13,930 nucleotides of DNA from an uncultured Clostridia bacterium (GCA_937874755.1 CALNBC010000302.1:1-13930); one strand, 5' to 3'. Shown: positions 1 through 6,670, counted from the first letter of the stretch. The notes: a model not told the origin generated them from the sequence alone. Translations and numbers: made by a program.

Positions 1-821
1 ACCGCCCCAGAGCCATGGGGGCCGCCTTCGTTCGCGAAGGAGCGCAGTTCACTGGCAAAGGTGGGCACATCTATATCGTATGCCGTTTTTCCGTTTTCGA
101 CCTTCGGTATGCCCGCGTTGGGCTTTACTATCACAGGAATGTCCGAAAGGGCGAGCAGTTCCTTAACAAAGGGTTTCATCTGGACAGGACCCATGCCGCA
201 GTTGAACCCCAGGGCGTCCACCCTGAGACCGGAAAGCAGCGCGACTACGCAGGCTGCGTCCCCGCCCGTGAGCAGTTTTCCCTTCGCGTCCGGTGCAACG
301 GTGGCGAAAACGGGCAAACCCGTCTCCTTCGCGGCGAGCACCGCGGCTTTTAGCTCGTAAAGGTCGCTCATCGTTTCGATGAATATTAAGTCCGCTCCCG
401 CCTTTGCCCCCGCGTTGCAAAGCGAGGAGAAAGCGGCGACTGCATCCGAAAAGCCGAGGTTACCAAGAGGCTTTAATAGCTTCCCTGTCGGGCCTACATC
501 CAAGCCCACGAAAAGCCGCCTTCCGTCGGTTCGGGCGGCAACGGCAGCTTCCTTCGCGTTTTCCACAGCAGCAGAAACGACGCGTTCAACGCTCTTCGCG
601 GAGCCCAACAGCTTTACTCCGTTCGAGCCGAAAGTGTTGGTGAGAACAATGTCGCTCCCCGCCTCGTAATACGCTCTATGCACGGCGCGTATCTCGCCCG
701 GGTGCTCGATGTTCCAATCGTCCGGACGCTGACCGGGCAACAGACCGCGCTGTTGCAAAAGGGTGCCCATTGCGCCATCGAGTATCAGTATGTTTTTGCC
801 GAGGTAATCAAGTATGCTCAT
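1..821 (-). CDS. metH: Cobalamin-dependent methionine synthase, homocysteine-binding N-terminal domain (partial)
   Basis: This is the N-terminal 273 residues of a cobalamin-dependent methionine synthase; the gene continues past the left edge. The visible part is the TIM-barrel domain that binds and activates homocysteine. It shows DGAMGT at residues 15-20, TNTFGSN near 61-67, and GFNC ending at Cys208, the first of three zinc-ligand cysteines in this family, then VKPNAG at 232-237. The Cys-Cys pair that completes the zinc site should follow just past the edge. The ATG start lies 3 bases after the stop of the reactivation-domain gene, so the two are one transcript with metF and the NTPase. The last few codons read unlike the family (see findings). 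A B12-independent S-methyltransferase of the same fold cannot be fully excluded because the cobalamin domains are outside the window, but the neighbouring reactivation protein strongly favours MetH. Confidence 0.9.
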   Translation of the reverse strand, partial: MSILDYLGKNILILDGAMGTLLQQRGLLPGQRPDDWNIEHPGEIRAVHRAYYEAGSDIVLTNTFGSNGVKLLGSAKSVERVVSAAVENAKEAAVAARTDGRRLFVGLDVGPTGKLLKPLGNLGFSDAVAAFSSLCNAGAKAGADLIFIETMSDLYELKAAVLAAKETGLPVFATVAPDAKGKLLTGGDAACVVALLSGLRVDALGFNCGMGPVQMKPFVKELLALSDIPVIVKPNAGIPKVENGKTAYDIDVPTFASELRSFANEGGPHGSGA

Positions 822-824
822 GGT

Positions 825-1493
825 TTACTCCGAAAGGTCAGGTTTGCGGAATGCGCAGTCGTGCTTGCCGCAAAGCTCGCATTCGCCATAGCAGCTTTTT
901 ATGGGAACGGGTGAAACCCCCACAAAGGCGGTAACCGATTTCGAGGGCGCGAGCATGAAGCTGTCCGTCGCCGTAAGCCCTATGCGAACGGGCGCGTTCA
1001 AAAGCTCCAGCACGTCTTTTTGATAATGTAAAGGCATATCGCCATACCCTGGGGAAAAGCGCGCCGTCAAATGGGCAGGGGAGCCGGTGAATTTGCCTGC
1101 CTTCGCAAGCTTTGCCAGTTCGTCGCAATAATCGTTGCACGCAGCTTCGACCAGAGCGGCGGCGGTTGCCTGGAGCACCGCGGCTTTGGCGATGTTCGTC
1201 AGCGAGTAGCGGGCGAGCAGCCTGTCCGTCTGTGTTCCTAACGTCATGGCGAGCAGCACCGCATGGGTGCAGCCCAAAAGGTGCTTTGCCAAACTGGCGC
1301 TCAAAAATGCGTGGTCGGCGAGCAACACGCGTTCTTTTTCTACGGTAATCCCGTATAGCATGTGGACAAATCGCGCCTCCGTCTGCTTAACAAGCAGGTC
1401 GGAGCATTCGGCGACCATGCGCTTTGTTTCGGGGTCGGGGGAGGAAACACCCAAATAGCGGTATATTTCCGAAGGGTTCGGGGTGGGCTTCAC
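825..1493 (-). CDS. Stand-alone MetH reactivation (AdoMet-binding activation) domain protein
   Basis: This 222-residue protein corresponds to the C-terminal activation domain of long MetH enzymes, which uses S-adenosylmethionine and an electron donor to re-methylate cobalamin that has oxidised to the inactive state. The diagnostic motif RFSPGYGDMPL is at residues 145-155, followed by the TDSFMLAPSKS segment at 177-186 that matches the active-site strand of the family. The C-terminus carries Cys201, Cys205, Cys208 and Cys213 in a CYGECELCGKHDC pattern, a probable metal or cluster site seen in stand-alone versions. Translation starts at GTG, overlapping the metF stop as GTGA, which implies translational coupling. 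It ends 3 bases before metH. A separate reactivation protein beside a short MetH is known from Thermotoga and many Firmicutes, so this is a split form of a known enzyme and not a new one. Confidence 0.9.
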   Translation of the reverse strand: MKPTPNPSEIYRYLGVSSPDPETKRMVAECSDLLVKQTEARFVHMLYGITVEKERVLLADHAFLSASLAKHLLGCTHAVLLAMTLGTQTDRLLARYSLTNIAKAAVLQATAAALVEAACNDYCDELAKLAKAGKFTGSPAHLTARFSPGYGDMPLHYQKDVLELLNAPVRIGLTATDSFMLAPSKSVTAFVGVSPVPIKSCYGECELCGKHDCAFRKPDLSE

Positions 1494-2365
1494 AGGCTTT
1501 TACCTATTATTTCCGAAAGATTGCGCATGATGCTCCCGGCGACGTCGGGCTTGTTCATCGTGTAAACGTGGATGGTGTTGATGCCGTTGGCTATGAGGTC
1601 TATTATTTGCTCGGTGGCGTAGGCTATGCCCGCCTGGTTCATCGCCGCGGGGGAGCCGCCAAAGCGCTCGATTAGCGCTTTGAACCTTCGCGGCAGCGTT
1701 GCGCCGGAAAGCGATCCTATCCTCGAAAGCTGGTTTGCGTTGGTGACGGGCATTATCCCGGGTATGACAGGCGCGGTGACTCCTTTTTCGCGCAAACGGT
1801 AAAGGAAGTTGTAGAGTATATTGTTGTCGAAGAACATCTGGGTTGTCAGGAACTCCGCCCCCGCTTCCACCTTGAGCTTAAGGTGGTCTATGTCGTCCTC
1901 TCTGCTGGCGCACTCGACATGCCCTTCCGGGTAGCATGCGCAGCCTATGCAAAAATCCGACTCGCTCTTGATGAAGTCGACGAGTTCTGAGGCGTAGCTA
2001 AACCCGTTCGGTATGGGGAAGTTCTCCCTGTCGGGAATGTCGCCCCGAAGGGCGAGCACGTTCTCTATCCCGCCGCTTTTCAGCTCGGAGAGTTTATTGC
2101 GGATTTGCTCTTTGGTCGCGCCGACGCAGGTCAGGTGGGCGAGGGAGGTAACGCCCAAATCCTGCTGGACGTGGGACGCGATTTTCACTGTGTTTTCCGA
2201 GGTCGTGCCGCCCGCGCCGTAGGTTACGGACAAGAAGGCGGGCTTAAGGGCACAGATCTCGTCTATCGCGGACTGAATCTTTGAATAATCCGCGTTCGCC
2301 TTGGGTGGGAACACCTCCAGCGAGAGCTTTACGCCGGGGGATTTCAGTACTTCTACAATTTTCAT
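1490..2365 (-). CDS. metF: Methylenetetrahydrofolate reductase
   Basis: This 291-residue protein reduces 5,10-methylene-tetrahydrofolate to 5-methyl-tetrahydrofolate, the methyl donor for MetH encoded just downstream. Its length is close to that of E. coli MetF (about 296 residues). It shows LSLEVFPPK at residues 14-22, with Glu17 in the position of the catalytic acid. VTYGAGGTT follows at 47-55, AHLTC at 76-80, LALRGD at 104-109 with the Asp expected near the FAD, and TTQMFFD at 174-180. The ATG overlaps the stop of the upstream NTPase as ATGA, and its own stop overlaps the next gene as GTGA. No MetV-like zinc protein is next to it, so it looks like the classical FAD/NAD(P)H form, not the acetogenic MetVF complex. 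The electron donor is not determined from sequence. Confidence 0.95.
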   Translation of the reverse strand: MKIVEVLKSPGVKLSLEVFPPKANADYSKIQSAIDEICALKPAFLSVTYGAGGTTSENTVKIASHVQQDLGVTSLAHLTCVGATKEQIRNKLSELKSGGIENVLALRGDIPDRENFPIPNGFSYASELVDFIKSESDFCIGCACYPEGHVECASREDDIDHLKLKVEAGAEFLTTQMFFDNNILYNFLYRLREKGVTAPVIPGIMPVTNANQLSRIGSLSGATLPRRFKALIERFGGSPAAMNQAGIAYATEQIIDLIANGINTIHVYTMNKPDVAGSIMRNLSEIIGKSL

Positions 2366-2898
2366 TTTATCGCACTCCCAAAACTATTTTGCGCAGCTCC
2401 CGCTTGTCCAAAAAACAATCCTTCTGCCAAAGAGCGGGCGGCGTTTCTGGTTTGCGGGGTCACCTTTACAAGTCGTACATGCGGGTGAGCTCGGACGGAA
2501 TCCAGAAAGGGGTCGGGTAGGGGCTTTATCGCTCCCAGCACTGTTACGTTCCTGTCCAACGTTTTGAGCACCTGCTTGCAAAATGCGGTCGCCTTGCCCT
2601 CGAGGAAGCCCAGCTCGTCCATAAGCACCAATGCGCCATCGGGAATGCCCGCCAGAAGCGACATTCCGAACTCGTTGAGCGCATCCAAATCTGCGCTGAA
2701 CTCCTTGTGCGAGCGGCAGACGGCAATTGCACGGCCTTCGCCGCCACTCGCGGGGTACATAAAAACATCGCTCCCCAAAGGTGTAATCGATCCTCTTTTT
2801 GTGGTGAATCCGTAAACGGGGCAATGTACCTTTTGCAGTATGCTGTTAACTATCGTGCTCTTGCCCGCGCCTATCTCTCCGGTGATGAAAAGGTGCAA
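2362..2898 (-). CDS. THEP1-like P-loop nucleoside-triphosphatase
   Basis: This small 178-residue P-loop NTPase resembles the THEP1/DUF265 nucleoside-triphosphatase family. The Walker A motif GEIGAGKS is at residues 7-14 and a Walker B-like VLMDELGFLE at 91-100, the DExG.xE pattern typical of THEP1. The length fits the family. Translation appears to start at TTG: no in-frame ATG or GTG lies upstream before a stop, and a GGGGG purine run sits 8-12 bases before it. The gene overlaps metF by ATGA, so it is the first visible gene of the methionine/folate operon and faces the molybdenum-cofactor locus across the intergenic region. Its substrate and role are unknown. It could serve cofactor-protein maturation for either side; only the NTPase assignment is supported by motifs. 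Confidence 0.82.
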   Translation of the reverse strand: MHLFITGEIGAGKSTIVNSILQKVHCPVYGFTTKRGSITPLGSDVFMYPASGGEGRAIAVCRSHKEFSADLDALNEFGMSLLAGIPDGALVLMDELGFLEGKATAFCKQVLKTLDRNVTVLGAIKPLPDPFLDSVRAHPHVRLVKVTPQTRNAARSLAEGLFFGQAGAAQNSFGSAIK

Positions 2899-3137
2899 TG
2901 TAAAGTACCCCCATTTTTCTTAGATATTATCATAATACGAATTGCGCGAACAAGTAAAAAGGTGAACGTCTACACATAAATGACTTAACAGGTAGAAGAC
3001 TGCTGATTGAAATCGGCTAAAATGCGACCAGGGCGGTTGCCCAATTCGCCGCTAGGCTGTAAAATGATATATATGTGACATTTTTAGATTCAGTTTGCAT
3101 TGCGATTTGCTTACCTTATCAATAAGGAGGGCTTGCC
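2899..3137. promoter_or_regulatory. Divergent intergenic region with candidate promoters and hairpins
   Basis: This non-coding stretch separates two divergent operons and should carry both promoters. For the plus strand, TTGCCC (3037-3042) and TAAAAT (3060-3065) are spaced 17 bases apart and make a plausible sigma-70 promoter. An imperfect AT-rich inverted repeat with AATG/CATT ends (3063-3082) follows and could be an operator. A strong AAGGAGG (3124-3130) precedes the ATG at 3138. Small hairpins occur at 3002-3017 (6-bp stem, TGAA loop, one G-T pair) and 3031-3042 (GGGC-GGTT-GCCC). For the minus strand only a weak promoter-like TTGTTC plus GATAAT pair is visible. I do not recognise a SAM, cobalamin, THF or Moco riboswitch consensus. 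Confidence 0.4.
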
Positions 3138-4061
3138 ATGAAAACAGGCGCGGTGATTGCGGCTGCGGGAATATCCTCGCGCATGGGGGACTTCAAGCCC
3201 ATGGTGCAGCTCGGGTCGATCTCCATCATCCACAGGCAGATACACACCCTAAAGCAGGGGGACGTAGACCCGATAGTAATAGTTACGGGTTACAGGGCGG
3301 AGGAGCTAGAAAAGCACGTTGCGAAGCTGGGGGTCATCTGCGTCAAAAACGAGGATTACGAATCCACTCAAATGCTCGATTCCGCCAAAATCGGCTTTTC
3401 TTACATCGCGGACAAGTGCGGCAGGTGCTTCTTCATGCCTGTGGACGTGCCCCTTTTCACCGCAAACACCCTCGACCTGCTGATGGAGCAACAGGGCTGT
3501 GCCGTAGTTCCCGTAACGGACGGCGAGGAGGGTCACCCTATACTTCTGTCTGTCGATGTACTCAAAAAAGTAATCAAATACAGCGGTGGGGGCAGCCTTG
3601 CCGATGCTGTGGAAAGTTGCTGCGGGCATAGGACTCGGGTAAACGTGGAAGACCCAGGCATACTCCACGACGTAGACACCGAGGAGGACTTCTCCATGCT
3701 CGTCGCCTTCCACAACGAGCAGATGTTCCGCCCGTCTATTAGCCTTCGCCTGTGCAGGGAAGAGGTGTTCTTCGGCTCGGGCACTGCCCAGCTGCTCACT
3801 CTTTTGAAGAATACGGGCTCGGTGCTCACCGCGTGCAAGGAAATGAACATTTCGTACAGCAAAGCTTGGAAGATGATAAATAGCGCAGAGAAGGAGCTCG
3901 GCTTTCCGATAGTCGACCGAAAACACGGCGGAAGGGAAGGCGGGGGAACGATGCTAACCCCCTCTGGGGAGGATGTGCTTTCGCGCTTCTATGCGATGGA
4001 AAAGGAAGCGAAAGACGATGTTCAAAGGCTGTTTCAAAAATACTTCGGAGATATAGTATGA
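3138..4061 (+). CDS. MocA-like molybdenum cofactor nucleotidyltransferase fused to a ModE-type winged helix
   Basis: This 307-residue two-domain protein starts after an excellent AAGGAGG. Residues 1 to about 190 are a MobA/MocA-like nucleotidyltransferase: the NTP-binding signature AAAGISSRMGDFKP is at 8-21, MPVDVPLF at 100-107 supplies the metal-binding aspartate, GHPILL is at 132-137, and DVDTEEDF at 178-185 is the closing motif. This family attaches CMP or GMP to molybdopterin for molybdenum hydroxylases. Residues from about 198 to 307 match the N-terminal DNA-binding domain of the molybdate regulator ModE: SYSKAWKMINSAE at 239-251, then a glycine-rich wing GGREGGGTMLT at 264-274. No molybdate-binding TOBE/Mop domain is present. 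The protein may couple cofactor synthesis to control of its own locus; that is inference. It is first in a plus-strand unit with the broken phosphatase and XdhC. CTP versus GTP specificity cannot be read from the sequence. Confidence 0.88.
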   Translation: MKTGAVIAAAGISSRMGDFKPMVQLGSISIIHRQIHTLKQGDVDPIVIVTGYRAEELEKHVAKLGVICVKNEDYESTQMLDSAKIGFSYIADKCGRCFFMPVDVPLFTANTLDLLMEQQGCAVVPVTDGEEGHPILLSVDVLKKVIKYSGGGSLADAVESCCGHRTRVNVEDPGILHDVDTEEDFSMLVAFHNEQMFRPSISLRLCREEVFFGSGTAQLLTLLKNTGSVLTACKEMNISYSKAWKMINSAEKELGFPIVDRKHGGREGGGTMLTPSGEDVLSRFYAMEKEAKDDVQRLFQKYFGDIV

Positions 4062-4089
4062 TTGCTAATATCAAAGGAAGAGGGGACGG

Positions 4090-4509
4090 ATGGATATGTA
4101 TTACAACGAAGATGCCGGCGCGCCCGAATTTTATGCCGAAAAGAGCGGGTAGTTTACCTCGTTCGCCACGCCAAGCCGTATTTTGCCGGCGGGGTACGCC
4201 TTTGCATAGGAACGACGAACCCGCCTTTGTCGACTGCAGGCATAGGGCAATCGACGTTGCTCGCCAGGCGGTTCGACGGAGTCGCCCTGTCCGGAGTGTA
4301 CTCAAGCCCTCAGCGTCGCACACTCGGGGGTAAATCGGGTGCTGCTTTCCTATCTTAGAAAGATACACCCTTCCCGAATGTTCGAAAACCCCCAGCAGTA
4401 CACAGGGGTGAGCGTGCTTCGCTTCTTGGGAGCCGAAGTGAGCGTCGAATTCGAGGATGCCGGGGACCGCGTGCGGCTCTTTATGGAGCCTGCCGATAAA
4501 GACGAATAG
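4090..4509 (+). pseudogene. Histidine phosphatase family gene, frameshifted and internally deleted
   Basis: Pieces of one histidine-phosphatase (phosphoglycerate-mutase-like) gene lie in two reading frames. A short N-terminus begins at ATG 4090 behind a GGAAGAGGGG purine tract and reads about 20 codons to a TAG at 4150. The catalytic RHA-type motif (VVYLVRHAKPYF) follows in the neighbouring frame from about 4149 and runs through PPLSTAG to VYSSPQRRT near 4319. The C-terminal catalytic-histidine motif HSGVNRVLLSYL then appears at 4321 in the original frame and reads to TAG 4507-4509. Loss of one G in the GGG run near 4147 would explain the first shift. The 70 or so residues normally found between SSPxRR and HSGV are absent. 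An alternative TTG start at 4062 gives an intact frame up to the second lesion, but its codons there (CGA, AGA, TTA, CGG) are unlike the neighbours. No full-length product is possible. Confidence 0.78.
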
Positions 4510-4535
4510 CTTAATACAAAAGGAGAAATTTGTAA

Positions 4536-5558
4536 ATGAAGAAACTGCTAAGCACCCTGAGAGACTGCCTTAGGGCAAACAAACCGACGGTTCTGGTGAC
4601 GGTAGTCGCATCTTCAGGCTCTACCCCCCGGGGCACCGGCGCTAGAATGCTGGTGGGCGAGGACGGGCACCTGATGGGAACCATCGGCGGCGGCGCCGTG
4701 GAGTACCGCTCCACCCAGATGGCGGTACAAGCCCTCAAAGAAAAAGGCTCGTATACCACCGCCTTCAAGCTAACCAAGGATGACGTCGCCAACCTCGGCA
4801 TGATTTGCGGCGGCGATGTGACGGTGTTCTTCCAATACGTAGGCGGCGAGCGAGAGGATGTGCTCAGGGTAGTGGAAGCAGCGTGCGAAATGTGCGATGT
4901 GGACGAGGACGCCTGGTTGGTGACCGAAACCACCGTCGAATCCGACTGGGGCATGGGCGTGTATTCCCGCTCGCGCGGATTCGTGGGGCTGCCCAACTGC
5001 CCCGTTGGGCTCGAGGGCATACTCAACGCGCAGACTGTCAAGGCGGAATTCGCAGATCGCCGCTTCTACGCCGAACAGTTCGTGACAGCGGGCAGGGCGA
5101 TAATATTCGGTTGCGGCCACGTCGCCCAGGAGCTCGGGCCGGTGCTTTCCCACCTAGGGTTCAGGGTCGTCGCTCTGGATGACAGACCCGAGTTTGCCAA
5201 CAGTGAGCTATTTCCTACTGCCGAACATGTCGGCTTGGTGGACTTTTCGCGCATCTCGGACACCATCTCGATAACCGCGAACGACTACGTCTGCATCATG
5301 ACCCGCGGGCACGCCTTCGATTCAGAAGTGGAAAAGCAGGTGCTGCGCACTCAGGCGGGTTACGTGGGCGTCATGGGCAGCAAACACAAAAAGGCGGCTG
5401 TGGAAAAGCTGCTGCGCGAGGACGGTATATCGCAGTCGGACATCGAGAGGGTATGCACCCCCATCGGAATAGACATAAAAGCCCAGACCCCGGCGGAGCT
5501 TGCGATTAGCATCGCGGGCGAAATGATAACGAAGCGCGCAGAGCGAAACGGGCTGTAA
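4536..5558 (+). CDS. XdhC/CoxI-family molybdenum hydroxylase maturation protein
   Basis: This 340-residue XdhC-family protein is full length. In characterised members it binds molybdenum cofactor, promotes replacement of an oxo by a sulfido ligand, and hands it to xanthine-dehydrogenase-type enzymes. The N-terminal XdhC/CoxI domain shows SSGSTPRGTGARML at residues 26-39, GTIGGGAVEY at 48-57 and MICGGDV at 89-95. The C-terminal Rossmann domain shows IFGCGHVAQEL at 190-200, LDDRPEFAN at 214-222, TRGHAFD at 256-262, GYVGVMGSKHKK at 275-286 and TPIGIDIKAQTPAELA at 308-323. AGGAG at 4521-4525 lies 10 bases before the ATG. It sits 26 bases after the broken phosphatase and downstream of the MocA-like gene, which fits a maturation cassette. 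The target hydroxylase is not in the window. Confidence 0.93.
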   Translation: MKKLLSTLRDCLRANKPTVLVTVVASSGSTPRGTGARMLVGEDGHLMGTIGGGAVEYRSTQMAVQALKEKGSYTTAFKLTKDDVANLGMICGGDVTVFFQYVGGEREDVLRVVEAACEMCDVDEDAWLVTETTVESDWGMGVYSRSRGFVGLPNCPVGLEGILNAQTVKAEFADRRFYAEQFVTAGRAIIFGCGHVAQELGPVLSHLGFRVVALDDRPEFANSELFPTAEHVGLVDFSRISDTISITANDYVCIMTRGHAFDSEVEKQVLRTQAGYVGVMGSKHKKAAVEKLLREDGISQSDIERVCTPIGIDIKAQTPAELAISIAGEMITKRAERNGL

Positions 5559-5590
5559 TTCGCTCAAATCGAAAACAAAAGGAGAGCGAC

Positions 5591-5980
5591 ATGACATTCA
5601 AAAATTTCACAATTCGTTCACATGGAACCCTATCGGTATTGCTTGCACTGGTTCTCACCCTTGCGCTGGCAGGTTGCGCCCAAACAACAGGGCAAAAGCT
5701 ACCCATTCGAGAGTATGTGATGCAGGAATCTAAAGAAGCGCTTAAACCTACGGTAAAGCTGGAAGAAGGCGGAAAGTTCACCTTCACCTATTCTCCGTTG
5801 AGCAGCTATATCGCCGTGGGTAATTACGAAGAAGCCGACGGCAGGCTGACCCTGAATACAGATGACGGTAAGTACACTTATATGTTCGACATTTCAGGCG
5901 AAACCCTGATTTTTGACGCTGCGGATTCGTCGGAATTGCCCTCGTATGCAAATGTGCCGGACGGCTCGGTGTTTGAATAA
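5591..5980 (+). CDS. Small lipoprotein with a BlaR1/M56-type extracellular sensor-like domain
   Basis: A 129-residue secreted lipoprotein. The N-terminus has basic residues (Lys4, Arg9), a hydrophobic stretch at 14-27 and a lipobox LAGC with Cys29 as the lipidation site, so the mature part should be anchored outside the membrane. The remaining 100 residues have alternating hydrophobic and polar stretches rich in Thr, Tyr and Gly, with KFTFTYSPLSSY (56-67) and a TDDGKYTYMFD stretch. From memory this resembles a small beta-rich domain found at the C-terminus of some clostridial M56/BlaR1-like membrane peptidases and as stand-alone lipoproteins; I cannot run a comparison. GGAG at 5581-5584 precedes the ATG by 6 bases, and it starts 32 bases after xdhC, so it is probably co-transcribed with it. 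No enzymatic motif is visible and its link with molybdenum metabolism is unproven. Confidence 0.75.
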   Translation: MTFKNFTIRSHGTLSVLLALVLTLALAGCAQTTGQKLPIREYVMQESKEALKPTVKLEEGGKFTFTYSPLSSYIAVGNYEEADGRLTLNTDDGKYTYMFDISGETLIFDAADSSELPSYANVPDGSVFE

Positions 5981-6056
5981 CCGTATCTATGCACCGATGA
6001 AGTACGAAATGGGTAGCATATTTGGGAAAAGGAATACATATTGAAGGGAAAAACCG

Positions 6057-6575
6057 ATGAACGCAGAAATGCGGCGCAACGAAATACTAAAAATCTTATC
6101 GCATGCCGACTCCCCGGTCAGCGCAAAAATCTTGGCCAATAAGCTGAATGTGAGCCGGCAAGTGATTGTTGGCGACGTCGCCATACTTCGCGCTTGCGGC
6201 TCAAATCTCATAGCTACCCCGAAAGGCTATATCCTACAAAGCAAGTTGCAAATGACTGATAAAGGCATTTCGCATCAGATTGCCTGTGCCCATGACGCAG
6301 AGGGAATGCTTTCCGAGCTCTATGCTATCGTCGATGCGGGCTGCAAAGTAATCGACGTAATCGTCGAGCATCCGGTCTACGGTCAGCTCATTGGACTGTT
6401 ACAATTATCAACACGCAACGATGTTGACGAATTTATTATTCGCTGCTCAGAAGCCCAGCCTTTATCTTATCTGACAGGCGGTTTGCACCTGCATACGGTT
6501 TTGTGCCCCGATGAGGCTGCTTTTGAACGCGCAAAAGAAGCGCTAAATAAACTGGGTATTCTTTTGACAGAATAG
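6057..6575 (+). CDS. niaR: NiaR-type niacin-responsive transcriptional repressor (HTH-3H)
   Basis: This 172-residue protein has the two-domain layout of NiaR (YrxA), which represses NAD biosynthesis and niacin uptake genes in Firmicutes and Thermotogales when nicotinate is present. Residues 5-60 form a winged helix (RRNEILKIL, then VSAKILANKLNVSRQVIVGDV around 21-41). Residues 75-172 form the 3H domain: AHD with His79, SELY with Glu87, EHPVYGQL at 104-111, and GGLHLHTV with His144 and His146. His79, Glu87, His144 and His146 are the expected metal ligands. The length is typical. A GAAGGG lies about 9 bases before the ATG. It is followed immediately by a promoter and palindrome serving the nicotinamidase gene, which supports the NAD-regulation role. 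No operator is obvious in front of niaR itself. Confidence 0.92.
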   Translation: MNAEMRRNEILKILSHADSPVSAKILANKLNVSRQVIVGDVAILRACGSNLIATPKGYILQSKLQMTDKGISHQIACAHDAEGMLSELYAIVDAGCKVIDVIVEHPVYGQLIGLLQLSTRNDVDEFIIRCSEAQPLSYLTGGLHLHTVLCPDEAAFERAKEALNKLGILLTE

Positions 6576-6603
6576 TTGACAAAGCAAGAATTGCGCTTAT
6601 AAT
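6576..6603 (+). promoter_or_regulatory. Sigma-70 type promoter of the nicotinamidase gene
   Basis: TTGACA at 6576-6581 directly follows the niaR stop codon, and TATAAT at 6598-6603 lies 16 bases downstream. Both hexamers are exact consensus. Transcription would start near 6610 and give a leader of about 60 bases before the ATG at 6671. The promoter strength suggests it needs repression, consistent with the adjacent palindrome. Confidence 0.8.
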
Positions 6604-6605
6604 GG

Positions 6606-6633
6606 GTATACAGGTGACAAGACACTTGTATAC
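6606..6633. promoter_or_regulatory. Candidate NiaR operator (28-bp inverted repeat)
   Basis: The half-sites GTATACAGGTG (6606-6616) and CACTTGTATAC (6623-6633) are reverse complements at 10 of 11 positions, separated by 6 bases (ACAAGA). The repeat begins 2 bases after the -10 hexamer and covers the expected transcription start, the classic place for a repressor site. With niaR immediately upstream and a nicotinamidase-like gene downstream, NiaR is the obvious ligand-responsive repressor. That assignment is inference; the palindrome is seen directly. Confidence 0.68.
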
Positions 6634-6670
6634 TCTATTTATATTGACTACACTAAAGGAGACAATTTGT

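Noticed and set aside
2899..3137. A SAM or cobalamin riboswitch in front of the methionine operon
   Set aside because: No S-box core or B12-box sequence could be found on the minus strand between the NTPase start and the divergent gene.
3306..3926. A 206-codon open frame on the minus strand
   Set aside because: It is antisense to the MocA-ModE fusion, which shows conserved motifs along its whole length and a strong ribosome binding site.
4058..4333. An open frame starting with an ATGA overlap to the MocA-ModE stop
   Set aside because: The overlap is attractive, but the translation has no family motif, whereas the two other plus frames contain the histidine-phosphatase motifs in the same DNA.
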